From positions 157,472,875-157,536,874 of the forward strand of contig CP136062.1 of the NCBI GenBank assembly GCA_032622095.1: a stretch of 64,000 bases of DNA, in the 5' to 3' direction. Of the stretch, positions 35,431-45,758 are shown piece after piece; positions within the stretch are counted from its first letter, which is position 1, and every line of letters starts with the position of its first letter. Under the pieces are notes generated by a model. That model was not told the origin of the DNA. It saw only the letters and a list, made by a program, of their open reading frames with translations, and made no database searches. This stretch comes from Siphonodentalium dalli (Eukaryota > Mollusca > Scaphopoda > Gadilida > Siphonodentaliidae). The position numbers and the translations under genes were made by a program.

Positions 35431-35987
35431 GTATGTCTTTAATATTTCTTTGCCATTTCAACCAATGTATTTCACACTGTGTAATCGAGAACCTGTGTGC
35501 TGGTGCGTGTTGTGACAAAGTGAAGTTTTTACTATATACAATTGTCAAACAAATACACCATTTCCACAAAATCACGGCTTTCGTGGAACCCTGCTTTGAG
35601 AGACGTCCCAAATCCAGTTTGTATTATACAACTAAAATATGTTTCAAGTCAAATCAAAGGACAACTCAACTTACAATAAAGAGAAACTGCGAACAAATAT
35701 GGTATTTTCAAATTCTACCAGAGATAATTAATTCTAACTTGACAAGTGACTACACTTTAGGATCCATCGACAAACCCTTGTGAGAATGCATGAGAATACG
35801 TGTGAATACCTGTTTTAGTGAATGTGGTCGATTTTTGAAGGATCTTAGTTTTAATATAGGTTTAAGCTTTAAGCATATGAGGAATTTCATATTCTTACAT
35901 ATGTAGTGTTAGAGTGTTAGGAATGGTTCCCTTTTATATTATTATCAACACATTATCATACAGACTACACATACATGTATACATCGG

Positions 35988-36603
35988 CAGGTTCTGCGCT
36001 GGACCGAAACTTACTTTTGCCAAATAATTTGCCAAATGAAAATATTTTTTGTCAAATTATTTTAGCATTTACCAAATACTATCCCTGATAGTATCATTAT
36101 CTGCAGCCTTACTTGCTATGTTTTGACATTCGCGGTTTGAACTACTTTTGATATCGATGTAGGAAAGCAGTTAGTTAATAATTATACTCGCATCTCTATT
36201 TTGGTTTATCATACAACAATAAATATATCACCGAACAATTAAAACATGGTAGAACGGTTGCTTCATCAGAAGGGCACATCACAAGATGATTAGCTATGTA
36301 AAAACCACCACCACACTAAATAATGGTAATCCCTCCACCACTCCACCTCAATACTAATGCTATTAGGTTAACTACGTATTAATAGAGGCGTTAACTTTTC
36401 CTAAATCTTATAAAATGTCACTAATACAATTATATTGTAAAAGTTTCCTGAAATGCATGGTATTGATTGACCAATATTTTTTTCAACTTTCTTGATGAAT
36501 TAAAAAGTGACTTGCCAAAACTTTTGCCAAATGAAAATAGTTTTTGCCAAATGTGAATTATTTTTGCCATTGGAAAAATTGGCAAGTGGCAGCGCGAACC
36601 CTG
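35988..36603. mobile_element. hAT-like MITE with 8-bp TSD
   Basis: Ends CAGGTTCTGCGCTGGACCG and (reversed) CAGGGTTCGCGCTGCCACTT. Target duplication TACATCGG / TACATGGG (35980-35987, 36604-36611), one change. Many TTTGCCAAAT words lie near both ends. No transposase frame. A related end is at 52440-52531. Confidence 0.75.
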
Positions 36604-36611
36604 TACATGGG

Positions 36612-37850
36612 AATATTTTGAGTATACAGTACCCCTTTAAAGTCATCGATTATAGTAGGATCCTAGTTCTATAAGATAGTTTTAAGATTTAATCATATGG
36701 GGATTTACATATTGTTAATGCTGCAGTGCTTCCCTTACATATTATGATACATAACTTATCCTACAGACTAGACACATGGAAGTCTTTTCATTTTAAAATA
36801 GATCAGAGGGGGTATATATATATGTATATATCCGTCTAATGCGGACTTATTTTGATAATCCGGCATTGTCAATGATAATCCGGGCTTCTCAATATAATGT
36901 GAGTACGAGTTAGGTTGTGACTGATACAAAGGTATCAGGCACCAACTATCGGAACAAACATGATGGACGATGAGGTAAGTGTATATAGTTTACATATCCA
37001 CATCATGTTCGTGATATTCCGCTAGCATTGATATTTTATAAACTCTGTTTATGTCGATTGTAATATTGTAGATATATGGTATTCCGAAAAGAACTTCGTT
37101 TATGCTAATAATTTGAACGCTTTCGCGAGTCCATTTATTAGCGAAGACGGCGCTACCGGGTTATTATACATGTAGGTCACAACATGAGACATGTATGACT
37201 CACTAATATTTAACCATACCACCCGTGTATTTGGTATTTGGTAATTATAGAGCTATGTATATGTAAGTACACGAATACCATTATAACACGTCGACTCCCA
37301 TGCATATAAATCGATAAGACCACTGGCGACATTTTACCCACATTATGTTGACTTCCGTATTGATAATATATACAAGAAAACTAAGATGCATGCATCAGGT
37401 CGGCCGTGAACTATCTACCATAGAATTGTTGTAGCTATCGATTATACATTTTGAAACACCTGTCTGTATGTATGTATGTATGTGTGTATGCGTGAATGCA
37501 TGTGTGTATGTGTTATAGACTCTAACACTGCTCGAATTTGGTATTTAACGTGTCAACTTGACCTCGCTCATAGGCATGTTTCTGGACCTTGACCGATCCG
37601 ACTAAAAATTTGTGTGTAGGACTACTTCGATCCCGGGAGCAATATGGACGGTTCCAATTTCACGTGGGACCATGTTCTCGAACGTGCTGATATAGGCATG
37701 TTTCTGGACCAATTGAACAATAGTTTGGCCAGACGCTGTATATACTGGGTACTGTCCAGATGGAGGCGATCACAAAAAAAATCCCTAACTAGCCCGAACG
37801 AAGTCGAGTACATCAGCTAGTTTAATATATATTTTGGACATTTGTCTGTC
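36612..37850. other. Intergenic DNA, no gene
   Basis: Contains a TATATATATGTATATAT run near 36813, a (TGTA)n run near 37467-37505 and a lone ACAGTACCCCTTTAAAG end near 36627. No supported gene. Confidence 0.4.
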
Positions 37851-37899
37851 TGTTTGTCTGTTAGCTATGGCCGGGAAAACTGCCGGACAGATTTGACGA

Positions 37900-38310
37900 A
37901 ATTTGATACCTAGGGGAAATTATTTCCAGGGAGTATTTTGGACGGGTCAAATCTTGATCCCGACCTGACTTTGACATTCAAAAAGATCAATTCAAGGTCA
38001 AATCTGGTAAAACGGAAGTATTTCAACGAAATTTGATACCTACTGTTACTTTTGTCCCAGGAGTGTTTCGGGTGGGTCAAATCATGACCCTGACCTGATC
38101 TTGACATTCAAAATTGTCAATTCAAGGTCAAATCGGGTATAAAGCCGGGCGGATTTCGACGGGTACCTTTGTCGTGATTTTTGTCCGGGGAGTGTTTTGG
38201 ACGGGTCAAATCGTGACCCCGACATGACCTTCACCTTTAAAATAGTCAATTCAAGGTTAAATCGCGCATTTCTCCGAAAATCAGAGGGGAACATCCCGGA
38301 CGAAGTGGGG
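37900..38310 (+). repeat. Three-unit tandem repeat (~125 bp) with GGTCAAATC words
   Basis: Each unit carries GGAGTGTTTTGGACGGGTCA, a GACCxxGACCTGA block and GTCAATTCAAGGTCAAATC. Edge sequences GAACGAAGTCGAGTAC (37797) and GGACGAAGTGGGGTCCAC (38298) are similar, so the array may be part of a larger mobile repeat. Confidence 0.7.
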
Positions 38311-38469
38311 TCCACGAGCTACTATTATATATTTCTAGATTTAGTAACAAACTAAATACCTGTATATTGTACAAAGAAATGTTTGACAAATATATCTGTA
38401 TCAATATTACCATACGGGTCATTAAAATAGATACGACGAAACAAATTTTGAAGGGTGCATGTATCAGGT

Positions 38470-38830
38470 AAATTTTTATATTTCAAATGATGACAGGAAT
38501 GCAGAAAGTTGAAGTACCTACGTAATACTGGCTATCCGCATGAAGAGATATACATGTATATAAAAACCAGATGAGGGATATGTCTGTACAGTTGCTAAAC
38601 AATTCAGTCATGCAAAAGAGGATCAAAGAGTAAGATACCAAATTGCTGCATGTGGTAATGTTTTTTAACGAAATTCGGGAAAATTAGATTACTCTCACCC
38701 TGGTTATCCAGAAGATAATTGTGGAATCTGATGACGATCGGACAAGGGTGTCGTCTGTAGGATCAACCAAATTATTTAGCCATAAAAATAGTAAAATTGA
38801 AGATCACCGCTGGCAGTGATGTCTTCACAA
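38470..38830 (+). repeat. Copy of the 8354-9339 element, partial
   Basis: GGAATGCAGAAAGTTGAAG, CATGAAGAGATATAC and GTCATGCAAAAGAG match the inserted element in order, with many changes. Confidence 0.65.
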
Positions 38831-39479
38831 GGACAGTTTGAGAACAAAATATGGCTCACATCTAGCGGTGACCCAAAATATCCACATAAGAAAAAGTTCT
38901 CCAATAAAAGCTGGCTGCAGGGTGCGCCAATTGATTCAAATTCGAAATTTAGCAGGGTGTACTGCTTGTGGCCATGTTTTCCCCGCAAATTTGATAGACT
39001 GATGGACAAAACCACTGAATCCGTTGAATCAATATACATGTATACATGGATTAATTTATATGCATTGTTATACACAGTACTGGTATATAAAGGTACTGAA
39101 AATAACTATATTACTAGTATACACAAAATAAACCATATATCATGGCTATGGGTTCTAATATCCGAAAATGACAGCTGAGAACTTGGTGTGAATTAAAGAG
39201 TGGTGGTTTCTCAAGCATATCTAACCCTCCACGTTAGTACATGCCATTAAATGTCATAAGTATAATCTAGCTTGAGGACAGAAGTGATCCATAAAACCCC
39301 CCTTAATTCAACCAGGTCCTCGCGCGATGTATGATCGATCACATGATGATCTAGGGGGATTAGAATTGATGTATAAAAACAGCACTGCATGTAAATATAA
39401 AATAAAATAGTGCTACATCTTATTACAGATTATTGCCATATATAATCAGTGATTATACAGACAGTCTGACAAAATAAAG

Positions 39480-39780
39480 TTTCAGTGACACTCTATCCGA
39501 AGAGGGGAATAATTTCATCTGTTACAGTCAATGGAGCAATTATGAATCTGGAAAGGTGAAATTTCTAAGTAATACTAGATATCGACATGACGCGATAAAA
39601 TATAACGTAAATGCAATATGGCCGCTGGCGACCATTTTTTCCTATGAAATTAAAAATATATTTGATAGCTCTCATCTGATAGATCAATATCAAGATAAAT
39701 ATGAAGTTTGGTGATGATCGGATGAGTGAAGTGGACTGTGGTCTGTGCTAAACGGTTTAGTAATGCTTAAAAAGATTCTT
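39480..39780 (+). repeat. Copy of the 8354-9339 element, partial
   Basis: GGGGAATAATTTCATCTGTT, GAAATTTCTAAGTAATACTA, ATCAATATCAAGATAAATAT and GATGATCGGATGAGTGAAGT match 8390-8650 almost without gaps. Confidence 0.75.
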
Positions 39781-40680
39781 ACCTCAATGTTTTTATGTTC
39801 ACTTTATAAACTTCACTGAGTCATCTTTGTCATGTATTGAATTTGATATCTTTTGTTAACAGTTTATAAATTATGTATGTCTCGTGTTCGTTATTATATT
39901 ATATACACTTTATAGTGTGTTTTCAGAACGAAAAAAAATTGAATGAAATCAACAAATTTGTAAATTTAAAAACAATTCAAACGTTGTTGTATTCCATGTC
40001 CCAGCCCGGACATATACACCAAATTTCAATAATATTCATTGAGAAACAACGGACCAAACGCTATATAACACCCGTATACATCTTTTATTCCGAATCGGAC
40101 TCGGGTACATGTTATAGTAGGTACCGAATTGACACACGTCGACTGGGCGAGTTGGCCATGGGGCGATTAGGCCGATTCCGGCACATTCTATAATTTACCG
40201 TATGTATCCGTTTACGCGTAGTTTACTTTAGAAAGTTCCGCAATTAACACCGTACATAGAGCGACCTTATTTGACAGAGAATGCCTCTGTTATTGATTAT
40301 CAAGTTGCTGTACATTAAAATCGACAAATTCACATGCTCGTTCAAGCGCAGTAGTCTATTTTCCCCATGTTAAAGGACATCCACAAATACTAAATAACGC
40401 TAACCTACTGCCGAATGTTTGACACGACAACTGTTAACATATTTGGGCTGAATTCATCTAACGCGGTATTATTCCTCAAAATAAACAACAAAACCATCGT
40501 TACTTGGAAATGTAGTTTGGGCTAACATTTACATAAATCCTCCAGATCAATTATCCGACACACACGTCAGATGAAAAAGTCACATGAAGTAACCGGCCAA
40601 ATTGGCCGAAATGATCAGAGCGATACGTTTTCTCGATCAAGCACATATGCAAATTATACGCATGCAGTTTGTGTAATTTC
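39781..40680. other. Intergenic DNA, no gene
   Basis: Short open frames only (the longest about 106 codons near 39873) with no family resemblance. Confidence 0.35.
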
Positions 40681-40686
40681 GTTCAT

Positions 40687-41116
40687 TAAAGGCCCACTTA
40701 ATTTTCGAGTCGCCGATTATTTTGTTTATGGTGACTTGATATACGGTCTTAATAACAATCTATGCCATGAAATATGATTAACCAACTATAATTCATCATT
40801 ATTTGAAACATCTGCGTCTCAGAAGATGCACACAGATAAATAGAAAACTGCTGAAGACTTCCTCCCTCAATGAAAGGGGAAGAACTCTATCTTTAAAATA
40901 TAGAGTTATTCCCCCTGCATTGAAAATAATACTTATTTTTACTTAATCTTGATGACAAAACGCGTTAGCAACTCAACAAAAACAACATGCACACAGTTTA
41001 TTACACCGGATAAGTTGATAATACAATGTTTTGTAGCTTCATCTTTCAAATGGTATATACTATGGCATATATTTTATATAAAGTAATCTGGGGGTTCGAA
41101 AATTAAGTGGGGCTTT
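40687..41116. mobile_element. Probable MITE with 23-bp inverted ends
   Basis: AAGGCCCACTTAATTTTCGA at the left and its near complement TTCGAAAATTAAGTGGGGCT at the right. An internal hairpin lies at 40870-40915 (AACTCTATCTTTAAAATATAGAGTT-type). Target duplication is unclear. Confidence 0.6.
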
Positions 41117-41188
41117 ATGTTTAGAAAGTCCCACTAAAACGACAAAACTTGTTCGCGCAATATAGTGCGTTGGTTCTCAGGCTATTAG

Positions 41189-41300
41189 CACAAATGTCTA
41201 AACACACACGAACAACAATACGCATGGCAAGCATCAGTCAAATCACAAATGTCTAAACACACACGAAGAACAATACGCGTGGCAGCATCTGTCAAATCAC
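41189..41300 (+). repeat. 56-bp tandem duplication
   Basis: CACAAATGTCTAAACACACA to GTCAAATCACA occurs twice with small changes. Confidence 0.8.
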
Positions 41301-41942
41301 ACATAATACTTCTAATTGGCTGCCATTGACAAGTCGTCAACAAGACCTGTACCTCTCTGAATGTCCGTTCTGTCAATATGTTTTCAGTGAATGAATTGTT
41401 GTCAAAGGAATGTAGGACATGAATGGGAGGGGGGCAGTGTGCCATTTTTGCTTAATAAATCCGCGCTACAGCGCTAAATATAAAAAGTCAGACAGGAAGT
41501 ATGACTGGTGCACTATAAATCGCGTTGGGTAAAGTTTTACCCAACACAATTGTGCTTATAACACCACGCGAATTGGGTAAAATTTACCCAACGTTGGGCA
41601 ATGTTTTTACTCAACGCAGGGTAACAATTTACCGAATATCAATTCCCTTCTGCGTTGGGCGATTTTTTGCACCCGAACATTTGGGTGAATAATTACTTAA
41701 TTATGGATCAAAGCAATTTTCGCACATATCATCTGAGCTGATAATAAACGATCTTCCTTGAGCATCTATGTTAAAATAATTTATTAACCCCCTTTTGTGT
41801 CATCTGAGATCAAAGGCACATATACAGTAATATTTCCCTGATCAGGTGACACCTGTGTCAGCCTGTGTACCAATTTTCCTATATATTTCCTAAGCATAAG
41901 TCTACACAAAATCGCCGAACGCATAATGGAAATTAATATTGG

Positions 41943-41973
<31 letters not shown>

Positions 41974-42376
41974 ATTGAATAGCAAAACATACACGGAATA
42001 TCACATACATTAGCATACGATACTTCAAGGGCGAGAGGGGAAACTATCTCACTGTCACATGCGCACAGTCTCACACTCTTCATTCGCATCTGGTGACATC
42101 ATATAATGCGACATGGATATGTTGATATCAAATATGGGAGATTGGGCACGATACACGACACAGCGCTGCGAAACAGTCAGGATATGTCAAAACAGAAGAT
42201 ACAGCCTCGATGCCGGGAGCTATATTAATAGAGTTGTTACCCTTTGTTCTTTGTCGACAGATTATTTCGTTGTTTACGAACAATCGGTCAATGGCTGGCC
42301 ATGTTTTAACTTTCTATTCTACCAATATATTATTATATTGAGATATATATCTGAACGGCCTTTAAAGTGTTGTATC

Positions 42377-43099
42377 TTATCGGGTTTCGTTTTCAAGTGC
42401 TCGTTTCATTAGAAGCCATTTGGTATCGAACATATTACGTTCAAGTCTGCAGTATGCATTGTATTTTTCGCAATTATACCTAAAGTTGAATTCTGCAATT
42501 AAAGCATTCATAGACAATTGGTCCGTTGTAAATTTTGTTTTGTAAATATAGTTTTTAATAATCAAAATTAAATAATTTGTAATGTTATCCGTTCGATTGC
42601 TCATGTTTCCAAGCGTCATTGTCTTTTTTGTTAAAGGAATGACGAAATTGTTTGATATTGTCCATTTGGAAAGCTTGTCTAGGTATGATTGAACATGCGG
42701 ACACTCCCCAAATATGTGGCATATCGTTTCTTGTGTTTGACATCGGTTGCAAAGATCGTTTTGTCTAATCTTGGCCAGTTTTAGAAATTTATTGGTAGCT
42801 AAAATTCTACAGTTTATACGAACTTGAAGCCAGTGTAATTTAGTGTCAGACGTGGACTGGAATGGGGCCTTGAAGCAAATATCCCATGGAATGTTGTACT
42901 CCCCTAGTTTGGATTCCCATTTCGAGCGCACGTCCAGTTTCTTGTCTCTCGACACTAGACAGTTGTAAAAATCGCGCCCACCTTTCGCATTGCGTAATAA
43001 TAATATGTAATTACTTGGGAGGATTGGTGCCATCAGGGGATTATTAGGTTTTTTAAGGGTTTTGACACTTTTTTTTGCTTGTCGAAGAAGCGCATGCAA
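42377..43099 (-). pseudogene. C-terminal ORF2 piece of the L1/Tx1-like LINE
   Basis: A 240-codon open stretch, longest in the LINE. It has KLHWLQVRINCRILATNKFL and the Zn-binding CNRCQTQETICHIFGECPHV, both typical of Tx1/L1 ORF2 tails. The start Met is internal to the original ORF, so it is not an independent gene. Confidence 0.75.
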
Positions 43100-43340
43100 G
43101 GTGATGAAATCTGTTCGGACATTAAATGTCGATAAGAGGGAATGTCTAGTGTGAAATGTGCCATCAGTCTGGAAAAGATCGTTAACGAAAATGATTCCAT
43201 GTTCTCTCCATGTCCGTATATTTAGTGTCGAACCATTTTTTTAAAAATGTTCATTATTCCATAAAATTGAAGACAGTAAGGGTATGGTCTCTTTTTCTGC
43301 TATCAATAGCTCAGACCAGGCGATAAGGACATCTCTCCAG

Positions 43341-43944
43341 GGGCCTGTACTATAGATTTACAATTGCCGTGTTGAACAGGTGTACAAGGTTATGGGAGGT
43401 ACACGGGAGGCGTGAAGTGCAATAGACCACTGTATTGTAATAGAGTAGATTATACCCGTGTGCGCATTACCGATTGGTGATTGGGTTTGATCAGAATGGT
43501 ATTCAATATAATACTCCAGCGATTTTGCATGACAACCCAACTAGAAATTGAAATACATCTTAAAACTTGAATTGTTGGAACAGACGATAACCATTGATGA
43601 CATATAACACAATGCACGAACGGTTGCGGCGTACTCACTGAGCGATTATTTAAAGGATACCGATTACCACTAATACAATTGAACACGGATTACCCATGCA
43701 CTAGCGATAACATATCAGTGAGTGTCTCCGATGAATATATTTGTTCATTGGTCAATCAAGTCACATGTGGTAAACCTATTATTTTATTGGTCACCACCAT
43801 GCATGTAAACGAGGCGTTGCAAGAAGTCGCATTTTCACTGTAAGAATAAGAGTGGAGGTCTATGGTAATCGACACCTTCTGTGTGCCCACATAACCTTCT
43901 ACACGTGTTCAAACACGGCAATTGTAAATCTATAGTACAGGCCC
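43341..43944. mobile_element. 604-bp MITE with 3-bp TSD inside the LINE
   Basis: Inverted ends of about 55 bp: GGGCCTGTACTATAGATTTA then CAATTGCCGTGTT at the left, the same reversed at the right (exact for the first 33). Target duplication CAG (43338-43340 and 43945-43947). Removing it with one CAG restores the LINE's NPFWRDVLIAWSE reading. A 3-bp duplication fits Harbinger-type mobility; no transposase is present. Confidence 0.85.
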
Positions 43945-44881
43945 CAGAAAGGGTTCTGGATGCGGGCAGAATATAGCTTTAAGTATTGGCCTCCATATGG
44001 AAGAAACAGGGGATCTTCGTCTATTGGTAAATCTACATGGGGGTGCCATTTCGGCCGTTTCAGTATAATTCGGCGGATCCATGTTATCTTCATAGATGAA
44101 TTGAAAGCTTCGACATCAACCATTTTCAGGCCCCCTGCTTAGAAATTTTGGCAGAGTTGGGTTCTTTTAACTCTGTCTCGTTTTCCTCCCCAAACAAAGT
44201 TAAGCAGAATCGTTTTTAAATTTAAAAACAATGATGCTGTCGGGTTGGGAAGAGACTGAAATAGGTGGGTTATTTTTGGCAATATAAGAGATTTTATTAC
44301 CGTGATTCTACCCAAAGGAGTCAATAGCCTATGTCCCCATGCTTTTATCAGGGTGTTAATATCGGATAGCTTTGAGTCGTAGTTATCTAATATTTTATCA
44401 AGGTTGGTATTAAATTTGATCCCTAATAGAGTAAAGGAGTTGGTGAATTGTACATGTAGTTCAGGGCATATGTTGTGTGTATTTCCCTTCAGAGTCCCAA
44501 TCCACGATGCCTGACATTTACTGTGGTTGATATTTAGTCCTGACACCGAGGCGAATTTGTCTAATGTACTATAAGATTCTAGTAGACTTTCCTGACTGCC
44601 ATCGAGGATCAGCGATCTGCGTACTGTGTTATTTTATATTCTAAACCGCCGAGGAATATTCCTTTAATTTTAGTGTTTTGTATCCTTAGGATACCTAGAA
44701 TTTCTGCACAAATTAAAAAAATATAAGGTGAAATAGAATCACCCTGCCGACAGCCTCTGAATAGATATTGAGTAATTAGTTACCCTGCGTTGAGTAAACA
44801 CACGTTTTTACCCAATGTTCGCGTGGGGCTATATGCACCATTGTGTTGGGTATAATTTAAACCCAATGCGATTTAGAGTGC

Positions 44882-45610
44882 GCTATGGTAGAGATTGGTC
44901 AACCCCGTCGCGGTTTGAAGCCTGCATGAATGGCATTATACTAAGTTGTATTACATCCCGGTCCGATTCCATCCTTCAGTATAGGTCGGAGATATGTTAA
45001 AGGTTCTCAATCTGATTTGATAGTCCCCATAGCATCAGATTCCGACAACAATAACGATTGCCGCTTCAGTTATCAGAATCGATTAATTGCCCAAACATAT
45101 TGCTAACCACAGTCAACTACAGTATAAATTGCCCAAAGGGGTTATTTGTCAACATTTTGTTTAATGAAATTTGGAGGGTTGTCAAATATCTAACAACAAA
45201 AGCCACTTGATATGAGAGCTAACCATCTGCATCCGCAATTTGGTCCATGGCCGCCGGCTTGGAGTATTTTTGCCAAGCCGCCAGAAAATGGCATATCTCG
45301 AAGCCAAAGCCAAAGAAATAGTAATTTGGGAGCGTTAATTCGGATTATGCATCTGTAAATACTTCACTGCAGAGACAATTGTATGTACATTATTCGAGTC
45401 ATAAAGTGTCGAAAAATTGGGTCCACACTTATCTTTAGTAAGGATCAACAAGGAGCGTTCCATTTTTCGGTAATGCCTAAAATGTCAAAAATAAATAGCA
45501 TTTGTATAAAATATGTGCGAATTATTTACAACTGTACATCAGCCGAAACAGTTGGAATATTTGCTCCGCATGCATGATGAACACATAAGTATCTATGCCA
45601 TATCTTTCAG
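44882..45610. other. Region upstream of TGase gene 2 coding start
   Basis: Presumed promoter, 5' untranslated exon and intron of TGase gene 2, but no TATA box or exon can be fixed by eye. A TTTCAG acceptor ends at 45610. Confidence 0.4.
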
Positions 45611-45613
45611 ACA

Positions 45614-45758
45614 ATGCCTTACAGAAGAATCAGAAGGCTGAGGAATTTAAGGAATATCAGAGGGCGGCGGTCTGTACTAAACGCACGGCTTCAGGCTCTG
45701 AGAAGACAATATGGGTTCGTGAGCCGTGACGAAGAGGACGTCAAACCTCCTACAGGAA
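45614..45758 (+). CDS. TGase gene 2 first coding exon, Arg-rich leader
   Basis: The ATG lies 3 nt after an acceptor-like TATCTTTCAG, so an untranslated exon is likely upstream. The 48 residues begin [20 protein letters not shown]; 13 of the first 39 are Arg. The exon ends GGAA/GTGAGT in phase 1, and the split Lys codon is completed exactly by the next exon. Basic leaders of variable length occur in several TGases (for example TGM1-like and arthropod forms). Its role here (membrane or nucleic-acid contact, targeting) is inference. Confidence 0.8.

Larger units (their letters stand above)
41946..44763 (-). mobile_element. L1/Tx1-like LINE, 5'-truncated, minus strand
   Basis: Minus-strand reading from 44763: FRGCRQGDSISPYIFLICAE, then a damaged catalytic box region QYADRSLILDGS, SGLNINHSKCQ, LLGIKFNTNLDKILDNYD, GRITVIKSLILPKITHLFQS and LNFVWGGKRDRVKR; after the inserted MITE, LHWLQVRINCRILATNKFLK and CNRCQTQETICHIFGECPHV to a stop at 42377. 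The 3' region ends in a 28-base T run (A tail on the minus strand, 41946-41973). A 10-bp target duplication ATATTGGGTA / ATATTGAGTA (41936-41945, 44764-44773) brackets it. One stop (near 44140) and a frame loss near YADD show it is dead. Confidence 0.85.
41510..44881. mobile_element. TIR element (~115-bp ends) split by a LINE
   Basis: Left end 41510-41635 and right end 44776-44881 are inverted copies: GCACTATAAATCGCGTTGGG versus (reversed) GCACTCTAAATCGCATTGGG, then CCCAACACAATTGTGC and the inner end ACTCAACGCAGGGTAAC. The ends are full of GGGTAAA/TTTACCC palindromes. Without the LINE the element would be about 550 bp. No transposase. Confidence 0.75.

Noticed and set aside
35433-35783. 116-codon open frame
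   Set aside because: Starts inside a dispersed repeat's edge, AT-rich composition, no recognisable motif.
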